Part shown: positions 1 to 12,266 of the stretch, piece by piece
Numbering within the stretch: position 1 is the first letter of the stretch
How the letters are laid out: each line of letters opens with the position of its first letter
Origin: Catellatospora vulcania
GTDB lineage: Bacteria > Actinomycetota > Actinomycetes > Mycobacteriales > Micromonosporaceae
Direction of reading: 5' to 3'
Assembly: GCF_009720385.1 (NCBI RefSeq)
Contig: NZ_WARX01000001.1
Location: forward strand, 496,001-560,000
Length of the DNA: 64,000 nucleotides
Notes under the pieces: generated by a model
What the model saw: the letters and a program-made list of their open reading frames with translations, nothing else
The model's database searches: none
Told to the model about the DNA's origin: nothing
Made by a program: the position numbers and the translations under genes

Positions 1-769
1 CGACCAGGGCGGCACCGGCCGCGCCGAGCACGGCGGGTCCCCAGCTCGGTAGCACCGCGTGCGCGGGGTCGGGGTTGTACAGGCCGACCACGCACAGGCC
101 GAGCACGAGGGCGAGCAGCAGCCCGCCGACGACGTCGACGCGGCGCGGGGGAGCGTCCGGGTCGGGGCGGTGCGGGGGCACCAGCAGCCAGACCGCGACG
201 CCGATGAGCACGGCCAGCGGTATGTTGATCCAGAAGATGCCGCGCCAGCCGATCCAGAGCGCCACGGCCGCGCCGAACAGCGGGCCGAGCACAGCCCCGA
301 GTTCCTGGGCCGCGCCGACCCAGCCGAGGGCGGCGGGCCGGGTGGCGGGCGGGAACAGGTCGGCGATCAGCGCCATGGTCACCGGCAGCAGCGCGCCGCC
401 GGCCATGCCCTGCAGCGCCCGTCCCGCGACCAGCGGGACCAGGTCGGTGGCGGTGGCGGTGACGACGGAGCCGACGGCGAAGGCGGCCAGGCAGGAGAGG
501 ATGAGGACGCGGCGGCCGTACCGGTCGGACAGGCTGCCCAGCAGTGGCATCGCCGCCACGTAGCCGAGCAGGTAGCCGGTGACCAGCGGGGTGGCCCGCT
601 CGAGGTGGTTGATCGGGATGCCGAGGTCGTTGACGATGTCGATCAGGACCGAGACCAGCACGTACGCGTCGAGCGCGCCGAGCAGCACGGCCAGTCCGCC
701 CATGCCGACGGCGAGGCGGTGCTTGCCCAGGACCGCCCCGCCGCCCGTGGCGTCGTGATCAGGGTGCAC
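1..769 (-). CDS. MFS efflux transporter, P55-like (3' end outside window)
   Basis: The reading frame translated from the minus strand gives a typical major facilitator N-terminal half: several hydrophobic helices, the loop 2-3 signature [11 protein letters not shown] and the helix 5 region G-x-A-x-G-P-L-F-G. It starts at a GTG that overlaps the last 11 nt of the lipoprotein gene, so the two are one operon. In mycobacteria the lipoprotein LprG and the MFS protein P55 (Rv1410c) form the same pair and export triacylglycerol-type lipids and drugs; a matching role here is inference from the pairing. The gene runs off the left edge after about 256 codons, so the number of helices (12 or 14) cannot be seen. 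Confidence 0.85.
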   Translation of the reverse strand, partial: MHPDHDATGGGAVLGKHRLAVGMGGLAVLLGALDAYVLVSVLIDIVNDLGIPINHLERATPLVTGYLLGYVAAMPLLGSLSDRYGRRVLILSCLAAFAVGSVVTATATDLVPLVAGRALQGMAGGALLPVTMALIADLFPPATRPAALGWVGAAQELGAVLGPLFGAAVALWIGWRGIFWINIPLAVLIGVAVWLLVPPHRPDPDAPPRRVDVVGGLLLALVLGLCVVGLYNPDPAHAVLPSWGPAVLGAAGAALV

Positions 770-1457
770 TGATCGTCACCGGCTCGTTGTACTTGGTGAA
801 GGTCACGGTGACCGTGCCGGCCGGGTCGCTGCCCTTGGCCGGGATGTTGAACTCGCCCTTGACGAGCTGCTTGCTGGCGGCGTCGAGCCAGACGTGCCCG
901 GTGACGCCGGTGCCGATGCCGGGGATCAGCGCGGCCAGCGCGACCGGGTCGGGTTCGACCTGGATCTTGTAGGTGTCCTTGCCGTCGACCGTCTCCTTGG
1001 CCTGCGTGGTCGCCGTCTTCACGCTGCTGAGCAGCTTCGCGACGCCGCGGTTCGGGTCGAGGATGGCGGAGGGGTCGTACACGGTGGCGGCGGCGGCCAG
1101 CGGCAGCTTCTGGTAGCCGCCGGTGGCGGCCTTGAGCCAGAGGTCGCTGCCGACGATGACGAACTGGGCCTCGATCGCGGTGCCGAACTGCTCGATCGTG
1201 GCGGTGCCCTGGGCGGAGCCCGCCTGGGTGAGGTCGCCCTCGGCGCGCTTGAGGGTCAAACCACTGATCTTGCCGTTGACGTCGATGACGAAGTGCGCGG
1301 ACTTGACCTCGGCCATCGCCTTGGCTCCGTCGACCAGCAGGGTCTGCGCGGCGGGCAGTTCGGTGGGCGGGGTGGGTGCGTCCGCCTTGGAGGTGCACCC
1401 GGTGAGGGTGAGGGCTAGTGCGGCGAGCGCGGCGAGCGCGTACGAGGTGCGGGACAT
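759..1457 (-). CDS. lprG: LppX/LprAFG-family lipoprotein (LprG-like)
   Basis: The 232-residue product begins with a short lipoprotein signal peptide ending in the lipobox L-T-G-C, so Cys21 would be lipidated. The rest has the LppX/LprAFG pattern, with the segment [11 protein letters not shown] near residue 60 and a C-terminal V-T-V-T-F-T-K-Y strand. Family members form a half-barrel with a lipid pocket and hand acylated lipids across the envelope. It lies directly upstream of, and overlaps, an MFS exporter, as lprG does in mycobacteria. The start codon is preceded by TAACAT at 6 nt, fitting a leaderless transcript. The family call is firm; the exact lipid cargo is unknown. Confidence 0.85.
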   Translation of the reverse strand: MSRTSYALAALAALALTLTGCTSKADAPTPPTELPAAQTLLVDGAKAMAEVKSAHFVIDVNGKISGLTLKRAEGDLTQAGSAQGTATIEQFGTAIEAQFVIVGSDLWLKAATGGYQKLPLAAAATVYDPSAILDPNRGVAKLLSSVKTATTQAKETVDGKDTYKIQVEPDPVALAALIPGIGTGVTGHVWLDAASKQLVKGEFNIPAKGSDPAGTVTVTFTKYNEPVTISAP

Positions 1458-1578
1458 ACGCGCATGTTAGTGCGGCCCGCCACGCCGGGCCCGACACGCC
1501 GCTGACGAGGGCGCTGACCTGCGGTTTCGTATACCAGTTTCGCGAATTGCGGCGCAGGCGTCCGGACCGGAATCCGCT

Positions 1579-1601
1579 GTCCGGTCCATAGCAGACCGGA
1601 C
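1579..1601. repeat. Inverted repeat, 8-bp arms
   Basis: GTCCGGTC and GACCGGAC are separated by 7 nt. It could be an operator or a small hairpin; it sits about 180 nt upstream of the aminotransferase. Confidence 0.4.
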
Positions 1602-1660
1602 GAACCTTCTGAAATCCGGAGCAAGTGATCAGCCGATCGGTAGCATCACGGAGGGTGAGC

Positions 1661-1685
1661 TAACGATTTCATTTGGTAATCGTTA
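1661..1685. promoter_or_regulatory. Candidate operator, TAACGATT-N9-AATCGTTA
   Basis: A perfect 8-bp inverted repeat with a 9-nt centre lies about 95 nt upstream of the aminotransferase start, in an A+T-rich island. Size and symmetry fit a dimeric regulator site. The regulator is not encoded in the window, and the sequence does not clearly match a box I know. Confidence 0.5.
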
Positions 1686-1778
1686 TGGCGTCGTCCTCCC
1701 CCTTCCAGGCGGAGTGCGACGGCCGCTCGTCCAGGTCGGTGCCTCCCGGCGCCACCTTGTCCTGCCTGAGGAGAACCA

Positions 1779-3200
1779 ATGACGATGCTCAGCGAGCCTG
1801 ACGCATTGACCGGGCCGTCCGTCCACTGCGACCTGCCCGGACCCCGCTCGGCCGAACTGCTGGAGCGCCAGCAGCGCCGCGAGTCGAACGCACGTACCTA
1901 TCCCCGCAACCTCCCCATCGCCATCGCCGAGGGTTCCGGCAGCTTCGTGCGCGATGTCGACGGCAATGTGTTCATCGACTTCCTGACCGGCGCTGGCGTG
2001 CTGTCGCTCGGCCACAACCATCCCGAGCTGGTCCGCGTCGTCACCGCCCAGCTCGGCCGGCTGACCCACGCGCTGGACTTCCCGACCCCCGCCAAGGACG
2101 CGTTCATCGAGGCCCAGCTGTCCATGCTGGCCCCTGGCCTGCGCGAACGCATGCGTGTGCACTTCTGCGGCCCGACCGGCGCGAACGCCATCGAGGCCGC
2201 GATCAAGCTGTGCAAGACCGCCACCGGGCGCGGCGACATCGTCTCGTTCCAGGGCGGCTACCACGGTGGCAGCCATGCCGCGATGGCGATGTCCGGCCTG
2301 GTCTCGCAGAAGCGGCCGATCGCCAACGGCATGCCGGGCGTGCACTTCTTCCCGTACTCCTACTGCGGCCGCTGCCCGGTGGGCCTGCGGCCGGACAGCT
2401 GCGAGACCAACTGCGCCGGGCTGCTGGAGAAGTCGCTGCTCGACCCGAACGGCGGCATCGCCCGCCCGGCCGCGGTCATCCTGGAGCTGGTGCAGGGCGA
2501 GGGCGGGGTCATCCCGGCCACCCGCGACTTCGTCCGGCGGATCCGGGCGCTGACCCGGTCCCTGGACATCCCGCTGATCGTCGATGAGGTGCAGACCGGC
2601 TGCGGCCGCACCGGCACCTGGTTCGCGTTCGAGCAGTACGACATCGAGCCTGACGTGATCGTCGCGTCGAAGGCGCTGTCGGGCATCGGCACGCCCGTCG
2701 CGCTGATCATGTACGACGAGCGGCTGGACGTGTGGCAGCCCGGCGCGCACACCGGCACGTTCCGGGGCAACCAGCTCGCCTTCGCCGCGGGGGCGGAGGC
2801 GGTCCGGATCCTGCACCGCGACCAGATCCTGGCCAACGTACGCGAGCGCGGGGCGCAGGTGGCCGACCGGCTCGGCGAGCTGCAGGGCCACCCCGTGGTG
2901 CGCGAGGTGCGCGGCCAGGGCCTGATGTGGGGCGTTGAACTGGCCGATCCCGGCGACGGGCGCTCGGCCGGGCAGCTGGCCCGCCAGGTGCAGAGCCGCG
3001 CCCTGCGCAGCGGCCTGATCATCGAACTCGGCGGGCGTGACGACTGCGTCATCCGGATCCTGCCGCCGCTGAACGTGACCGCCGAGGTCGTCGACATCGC
3101 CTGCGGCATCGTCATCGACGCCATCGAGGAGTCCGCCCGCGCCGCCACCGCGGTGGGCGAGCCGGCCGCTTCGCACGCACGGGCGGACGGCATGGGCTGA
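1779..3200 (+). CDS. Class III aminotransferase, diaminobutyrate--2-oxoglutarate type
   Basis: The 473-residue protein is a PLP fold-type I aminotransferase: G-G-Y-H-G-G-S-H-A-A-M near residue 165, the cofactor aspartate in I-V-D-E-V-Q-T-G-C-G-R-T-G, and the Schiff-base lysine in V-A-S-K-A-L-S-G (K298). It resembles diaminobutyrate aminotransferases (EctB/Dat), which convert aspartate semialdehyde and glutamate to L-2,4-diaminobutyrate. Four cysteines (C196, C199, C208, C212) form a Cx2Cx8Cx3C group in an insertion, a possible metal site. AGGAG lies 5' of the ATG. There is no ectA or ectC beside it, so ectoine synthesis is unlikely. Its neighbour is a Pls-type synthetase, suggesting that it supplies that enzyme's monomer. 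Confidence 0.85.
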   Translation: MTMLSEPDALTGPSVHCDLPGPRSAELLERQQRRESNARTYPRNLPIAIAEGSGSFVRDVDGNVFIDFLTGAGVLSLGHNHPELVRVVTAQLGRLTHALDFPTPAKDAFIEAQLSMLAPGLRERMRVHFCGPTGANAIEAAIKLCKTATGRGDIVSFQGGYHGGSHAAMAMSGLVSQKRPIANGMPGVHFFPYSYCGRCPVGLRPDSCETNCAGLLEKSLLDPNGGIARPAAVILELVQGEGGVIPATRDFVRRIRALTRSLDIPLIVDEVQTGCGRTGTWFAFEQYDIEPDVIVASKALSGIGTPVALIMYDERLDVWQPGAHTGTFRGNQLAFAAGAEAVRILHRDQILANVRERGAQVADRLGELQGHPVVREVRGQGLMWGVELADPGDGRSAGQLARQVQSRALRSGLIIELGGRDDCVIRILPPLNVTAEVVDIACGIVIDAIEESARAATAVGEPAASHARADGMG

Positions 3201-3228
3201 GCAGCGGCGCGCCGCGAGGCGCCCCGTC

Positions 3229-3288
3229 CGAATGCGGCTGTCCGGCGCGCCGCCCCGCGGCGACGCGCCGGACCGGCCGCCGCATTCG
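3229..3288 (+). repeat. Long hairpin between aminotransferase and synthetase
   Basis: Two 10-bp perfect stems stack: 3229-3238 with 3279-3288, and 3240-3249 with 3264-3273, around a 14-nt loop. No T-tract follows. It could be a partial terminator that sets the ratio of the two products, or an mRNA stabiliser. Confidence 0.55.
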
Positions 3289-3367
3289 CCGAACGCGGCC
3301 CGCCCGCCCCGTGCGGGCGCCGCCCGTTCCACTCAGCCGTCCTTGTCGTCCGCGGAGGGAGAAGCCC

Positions 3368-8413
<5,046 letters not shown>

Positions 8414-8429
8414 ACCCAGGGACATGGAT

Positions 8430-8469
8430 GTCACCGGCCGCGCCGCCGCTCACGGCGCCGGCCGGTGAC
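8430..8469 (+). terminator. Terminator of the synthetase gene
   Basis: GTCACCGGC at 8430-8438 pairs with GCCGGTGAC at 8461-8469, with a further inner stem CGCCG/CGGCG. It begins 17 nt after the stop codon. Confidence 0.75.
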
Positions 8470-8472
8470 GCC

Positions 8473-8478
8473 TAGACT
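8473..8478 (+). promoter_or_regulatory. -10 element TAGACT, leaderless start of alaX
   Basis: TAGACT ends 8 nt before the ATG at 8487 and no ribosome binding site is present, which fits a leaderless mRNA made just after the upstream terminator. Confidence 0.5.
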
Positions 8479-8486
8479 CCACGGTC

Positions 8487-9221
8487 ATGGGCGTCACACA
8501 CCACGGGCGCACCGAGCGCCTCGACCTCGCCGACCCGACCCTGCGCGACTGGACCTGCACGGTGCTGGCCGCCGATGCCGAACAGGGCATCGTGCTGGAC
8601 CGCTCGGCCTTCTACCCGGGCGGCGGCGGCCAGCCGCCGGACCACGGCGTGCTGCTCTGGCAGGGCGTGCAGACCCGGATCACCGGCACCCGCAAGGGTG
8701 ACGACCTGTGGCTGATCCCGGCCGAGGGCGACCCGCTGCCGCCGGTCGGCACGCAGGTCGCGGGCGCGGTCGAGGACACCCGGCGCACCCTGCTCATGCG
8801 CACCCACTCCGGGCTGCACGTGCTGTGCGGGGTGGTGTTCCGCGACTTCGGCGCGCTGGTCACCGGCGGCAACATGGAGCCGGGCGAGGCGCGGATGGAC
8901 TTCAACCTGCCCGAGGTGCCCGCCGACTTCAAGGCGCGGCTGGAGGAGCTGGTCAACACCGAGGTCGGCGCGGACCGCCCGGTCGTCACCCAGGTGCTGG
9001 GCCGCGCCGAGGCGCTGGCGCTGCCCGACATCATCCGCACCCAGTCGAACCTGATCCCCGCCGACGAGCAGGAGATCCGCATCGTCGACATCGTCGGCCT
9101 CGACGTGCAGGCCGACGGCGGCACCCACGTCGCCTCCACCGCCCAGATCGGCAAACTCCAGGTCGTCAAGGTCGAATCCAAGGGCAAAGCCAACCGCCGC
9201 GTCCGCGTCCGCCTGGCCTGA
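8487..9221 (+). CDS. alaX: Alanyl-tRNA editing protein, AlaX family
   Basis: The 244-residue protein matches the free-standing editing domain of alanyl-tRNA synthetase, which hydrolyses mischarged Ser- or Gly-tRNA(Ala). Visible features are S-A-F-Y-P-G-G-G-G-Q-P near residue 36, the zinc motif H-x3-H in R-T-H-S-G-L-H-V near residue 108, and the late motif G-G-T-H-V near residue 213. In the usual form this late motif is C-G-G-T-H; here the first position is Asp (Q-A-D-G-G-T-H), so one expected zinc ligand is changed. It lies between the synthetase terminator and a convergent DUF3099 gene and seems to be a single-gene unit. Confidence 0.85.
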   Translation: MGVTHHGRTERLDLADPTLRDWTCTVLAADAEQGIVLDRSAFYPGGGGQPPDHGVLLWQGVQTRITGTRKGDDLWLIPAEGDPLPPVGTQVAGAVEDTRRTLLMRTHSGLHVLCGVVFRDFGALVTGGNMEPGEARMDFNLPEVPADFKARLEELVNTEVGADRPVVTQVLGRAEALALPDIIRTQSNLIPADEQEIRIVDIVGLDVQADGGTHVASTAQIGKLQVVKVESKGKANRRVRVRLA

Positions 9222-9236
9222 CCCCGCGACCTCGTT

Positions 9237-9301
9237 CCGCAACTCTTGAAGAGTCGCGCCTTCCGGACTCCCGGGATGCCGCGACTCTTCAAGAGTTGCG
9301 G
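9237..9301. terminator. Bidirectional terminator with perfect 22-bp arms
   Basis: Arms at 9237-9258 and 9280-9301 are exact inverted repeats around a 21-nt loop, between convergent genes. Each arm is itself nearly palindromic around ACTCTT-G-AAGAGT. Confidence 0.8.
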
Positions 9302-9322
9302 CAGGGTGGGGTGGGGGGTCGG

Positions 9323-9685
9323 TCAGGGGCGGGGGTCGTCGTCGATGGTGCCCTCGTAGACGGGGCCGGCGGGTTGGGCGGGAAGGGCGTTGGTGGGGAT
9401 CGTCTGGTGGCCGCGGTTGCGCTTGAAGCGGTGCTCGTCCTTGGGTGGGCGGTCGTTGACCAGGATCACCGCCATCCAGGGCAGCAGGAGCATGCCGAGG
9501 CCGCACAGGGTCAGCCACAGCCAGAGCAGGGGCACCTGCAGCATGGCCAGCACCGAGCCCAGGATCAGGCAGCCCGCGCGCAGCAGCATCATGAAGATGT
9601 AGCGCCGCTCGCGCCGCTTCAGCTCCTCCTCCGGGCTCATCGGCGCGTCGGTGATCAGCACCGGCTGGTCGGCCTGCCGTTTCAC
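9323..9685 (-). CDS. DUF3099 membrane protein
   Basis: A 120-residue protein with the DUF3099 layout: a short N-terminal part with L-I-T-D-A-P and R-R-E-R-R-Y, two transmembrane helices (about 33-52 and 57-77, the second ending L-P-W-M-A-V-I-L-V-N-D), and a basic then acidic C-terminal tail. The GTG start is preceded by AGGAGGCAGC. The family is widespread in actinobacteria and its function is not known. It is transcribed towards alaX and shares the terminator at 9237-9301. Confidence 0.8.
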   Translation of the reverse strand: MKRQADQPVLITDAPMSPEEELKRRERRYIFMMLLRAGCLILGSVLAMLQVPLLWLWLTLCGLGMLLLPWMAVILVNDRPPKDEHRFKRNRGHQTIPTNALPAQPAGPVYEGTIDDDPRP

Positions 9686-9807
9686 GCTGCCTCCTGATCG
9701 CCGAGGAACACTTCCATCCTGCCCCTCCGGTCCGTCGCGCCGACAGGGGGCCCGCGCAGTGCGTCGGTTGCGGCTCGTCAGGCCGCGCGGGCAGCGGCAG
9801 CCGGGCC

Positions 9808-9861
9808 GGTCAGTTCCGTCGGCAACGCCCCGCCGGTCAGGTCCGCTGGCAACGTTCCGCC
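9808..9861. repeat. Two copies of a 27-bp direct repeat
   Basis: Units at 9808-9834 and 9835-9861 begin GGTCAG and share CCG, GGCAACG and CCGCC blocks. A third copy begins at 9862 and runs into the psuK stop codon region. Confidence 0.5.
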
Positions 9862-9863
9862 GG

Positions 9864-10778
9864 TCAGGCCGACGGCAGCGGTGGTCGGGCGCCGACGATG
9901 CCCACCGCGCGGGCGCCCAGGCGGCAGCCCGCCAGCAGCGCGTCGTGCCGCCCGGCCCCCGCGGACCAGGCCGCGAGCAGGCCCGCGGCGAAGGCGTCGC
10001 CCGCGCCGGTGGCGTCCACGATCGGGACCGGTTCGCCGGTGACGTGCACCACGCCGGATGGGCCCGCCCACAGCGCGCCGTGCGCGCCGAGCTTGACCAC
10101 CACGTCGCCGCCGATCGCGTACGACATCCGCAGCGCCTGGTCGGCCGGGTCGCCGGGGCCCGCCAGCGCGGTCGCCTCGTCGGCGTTGGCCAGCAGCAGG
10201 TCGACCCCGCGCACCCAGTCCAGGAACGGGTGGCCGGTGGCCCCGTCCTCGATCAGCTCGGTGGTCACCGCGTACAGCGGCGCGGCCGAGGCGGCGTCGA
10301 CGCAGGTGCGCAGACCCGCGGCGCGGGCCGAGGCGAGCGCGTACCGCCCGGCGGGCCGCGACGGCTGGTCCAGCAGCGTGTACCCGGACAGGTGCAGCAG
10401 GGACGCGCCCTGGGCGATGGCGGCGTCCACGTCGGCGGAGGCGAGCAGCAGGTTCGCGCCCCGATCGCTGATCATGGTGCGCTCGCCGCCGTGCGTCAGC
10501 ACCACGATGCTGCCGGTGCTCGCCCCGGGGCGCACGCTCACCTGGGTGCGTACGCCCGCCTGGTGCAGTTCGGCCAGCCGGTCGCGACCGGCCTGGTCGT
10601 CGCCGACCGCGCCCACGAAGGTCACCGGCACGCCCAGCGCGGCCAACCAGGCGGCGGTGTTCGCGGCCTGGCCGCCCCCGGCGACGTGCACCGTCGCCGG
10701 GGTGTCCGAGCCCTGCGCCAGCGGCGCCCGCAGCACCGCCAGCACGTCGGTGACCAAGTCTCCGACAGAGAGGATCAC
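9864..10778 (-). CDS. psuK: PfkB-family kinase, predicted pseudouridine kinase
   Basis: The 304-residue protein is a ribokinase-like sugar/nucleoside kinase with the N-terminal G-G-G-Q-A-A-N-T-A sugar-binding motif and the C-terminal D-A-T-G-A-G-D-A-F-A-A-G anion hole and catalytic base. Its start codon overlaps the stop of the pseudouridine-5'-phosphate glycosidase gene by 4 nt (ATGA), so the two are translated together. PsuK phosphorylates pseudouridine, and PsuG then splits the product to uracil and ribose 5-phosphate. The substrate assignment rests on this pairing; the PfkB family call is firm. Confidence 0.85.
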   Translation of the reverse strand: MILSVGDLVTDVLAVLRAPLAQGSDTPATVHVAGGGQAANTAAWLAALGVPVTFVGAVGDDQAGRDRLAELHQAGVRTQVSVRPGASTGSIVVLTHGGERTMISDRGANLLLASADVDAAIAQGASLLHLSGYTLLDQPSRPAGRYALASARAAGLRTCVDAASAAPLYAVTTELIEDGATGHPFLDWVRGVDLLLANADEATALAGPGDPADQALRMSYAIGGDVVVKLGAHGALWAGPSGVVHVTGEPVPIVDATGAGDAFAAGLLAAWSAGAGRHDALLAGCRLGARAVGIVGARPPLPSA

Positions 10779-11701
10779 TGGCTGCCGGCCGCGACGGCGA
10801 TCTGCGCGGCCAGCGCGGCGTTGCGCAGGATGATGCGAACGTTGACCGCCAGGCTCCGCCCCTGCGTCGCCGCGTGGAAGTGCGACAGCAGCACCGGCGT
10901 CACCCGCTTGCCGGTCACCCCGTCCCGCTCCACGATCGCCAGGCCCTCGGCCAGGGTGCGGTCGTGCAGCTCGCGGTCGAGCTGCTCGTCCTCCGGCAGC
11001 GGGTTGGCCACCACCAGCGCGCCGCGGTGCACGCCCTGGTCGCGCTGCGCGCGCATTGCCGCCGCGATCTGCTCGGGGGTGTCGACCCGCCAGTCCACGC
11101 CGAACCCGCTGTCGCGGATGAAGAAACCCGGGAAGCGGTCCGTCTGGTACCCGGCCACGCCGACGCCCAGCGTTTCCAGCCGCTCCAGGGTCGCGCCCAC
11201 GTCAAGGATCGACTTGACCCCGGCGCAGACCACCACGATCGGCGTCTGGGCGAGCGTCCACAGGTCCGCGGACTCGTCGAAGGTCTGCGCCGCCTCGCGG
11301 TGCACCCCGCCCAGGCCGCCGGTCGCGAACACGCCGATGCCCGCCGCGGCGGCGACCGCCGAGGTGCTGGCGACCGTGGTCGCGCCGTCGACGCCGAGCG
11401 CGGACGCGATGGCCAGGTCGCGGACCGACAGCTTGGCCACGTTCTCGCCGAAGGCCAGGCGGGTGAGCGCGTCGTCGTCGAGCCCGGCGACCAGCCGGCC
11501 GCCGAGCATGCCGATCGTCGCCGGGACCGCGCCGTTGTCGCGTACCACCTGCTCGATCTCGCGGGCCACGCGCAGGTTGTCCGGGCGCGGCAGCCCGTGC
11601 GAGACGATCGTGCTCTCCAGCGCCACCACCGGCTGCCCGGCCGCCAGCGCCGCCTTCACCTCGCCACCCAGGTGGATGCTGCTCACGTCAGTCACGATCA
11701 T
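10775..11701 (-). CDS. psuG: Pseudouridine-5'-phosphate glycosidase
   Basis: The 308-residue sequence matches PsuG: A-L-E-S-T-I-V-S-H-G-L-P-R-P near residue 27, F-A-T-G-G-L-G-G-V-H-R near 126, C-A-G-V-K-S-I-L-D near 159 (catalytic lysine region) and A-N-P-L-P near 229. It breaks the C-C glycosidic bond of pseudouridine monophosphate in RNA salvage. It is first in the psuG-psuK operon. Start: the frame opens with ATG at 11701, but TATTCT at 11703-11708 lies 7 nt before an in-frame GTG at 11695, so a leaderless start at 11695 is quite possible. Confidence 0.9.
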   Translation of the reverse strand: MIVTDVSSIHLGGEVKAALAAGQPVVALESTIVSHGLPRPDNLRVAREIEQVVRDNGAVPATIGMLGGRLVAGLDDDALTRLAFGENVAKLSVRDLAIASALGVDGATTVASTSAVAAAAGIGVFATGGLGGVHREAAQTFDESADLWTLAQTPIVVVCAGVKSILDVGATLERLETLGVGVAGYQTDRFPGFFIRDSGFGVDWRVDTPEQIAAAMRAQRDQGVHRGALVVANPLPEDEQLDRELHDRTLAEGLAIVERDGVTGKRVTPVLLSHFHAATQGRSLAVNVRIILRNAALAAQIAVAAGSQ

Positions 11702-11740
11702 GAGAATACTGGGTTGCCGGCACCCGCCTCCGCGGGTGCG

Positions 11741-11830
11741 GCGTTCGGCCTCTCAGCCGACGTCACGCGCCAGTCGTCGGCTTCGCTTCGCTCACCTCCT
11801 TGGTGGCGCGTGACGTCGGCGGCCGAACGC
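11741..11830. repeat. 90-bp inverted repeat in the psuG/DUF3039 divergent region
   Basis: Arms 11741-11750 plus 11756-11772 pair exactly with 11821-11830 plus 11804-11820, giving 27 bp with one 5-nt bulge and a 31-nt loop. The loop, read on the minus strand, contains AGGAGGTGAGCGAAGCGAAG. The structure resembles a small non-coding palindromic element rather than a terminator, since both neighbours point away from it. Confidence 0.6.
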
Positions 11831-11908
11831 GGGTGCGGGTCAGGGCTCCTACCAGCGTGGCGGGATATCAGACTGGGCTGCCAGCCGGTGACCTGAGACA
11901 ATGTTCGG

Positions 11909-12154
11909 GTGACCACACCAGTGACGAACCCCAGCACCATCCTTGATGAGCGCGTTGCCACGGACTACCGCCTTGACGAGGGCGACCACGAGCGCCTGTC
12001 GCACTACGCGCCCAAGGACAAACTGCTCGAAGCGATGATCGAAGGCACGCCGGTGCGTGCCCTGTGCGGCAAGGTCTGGGTGCCCACCCGGGACCCCAAC
12101 CGCTTCCCGGTGTGCCCGGAGTGCAAAGAGATCTACGAGAACCTCTCCGAATGA
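11909..12154 (+). CDS. DUF3039 protein
   Basis: An 81-residue protein with the DUF3039 features: D-H-E-R-L-S-H-Y-A, the central G-T-P-V-R-A-L-C-G-K-V-W-V-P-T-R-D-P and the C-terminal C-P-E-C-K-E-I-Y, giving three cysteines that may bind a metal. The family is common in actinobacteria and has no known role. The GTG start has GACAAT 6 nt upstream and no ribosome binding site. It is followed by rbsK, and an SF2 helicase lies two genes further. Confidence 0.8.
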   Translation: MTTPVTNPSTILDERVATDYRLDEGDHERLSHYAPKDKLLEAMIEGTPVRALCGKVWVPTRDPNRFPVCPECKEIYENLSE

Positions 12155-12244
12155 TCCGGCTTGCGCGCCGACGCACGGCCGGCACGGTCGTGCGGCACGG
12201 GGGTCTCGGCGCGCCCCGGGCTCTTTCCTGAGGAGTCGGGCAGA

Positions 12245-12266
12245 GCGCAGCGAGGAGCAGGCATGA
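12245..12266 (+). promoter_or_regulatory. GCGCAGCGAGGAG start module before rbsK
   Basis: The 13-nt core at 12245-12257 contains the ribosome binding site. In another frame it encodes the tail E-R-S-E-E-Q-A that stops in an ATGA overlap with the rbsK start. The same core precedes the genes at 24451 and 30266. Confidence 0.55.

Larger units (their letters stand above)
1458..1778. other. Divergent intergenic region between lprG-like gene and aminotransferase
   Basis: This 321-nt stretch carries the leaderless promoter of the lipoprotein gene on its left and the control region of the polyamino-acid locus on its right. It holds two inverted repeats, at 1579-1601 and 1661-1685, and is locally richer in A+T around 1655-1690 than the surrounding genes. 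No gene was seen in it. Confidence 0.6.

Noticed and set aside
1779-3200. Ectoine biosynthesis (ectB)
   Set aside because: No ectA, ectC or ectD follows; the next gene is a polyamino-acid synthetase.
9778-9863. A nonapeptide repeat frame (L-T-G-G-T-L-P-A-D-like) beyond psuK
   Set aside because: It is out of frame with psuK and has no start of its own; it reflects the 27-bp DNA repeat.
12161-12262. N-terminal extension of ribokinase
   Set aside because: The added residues are not ribokinase-like, and GAGGAG is placed for the ATG at 12263.
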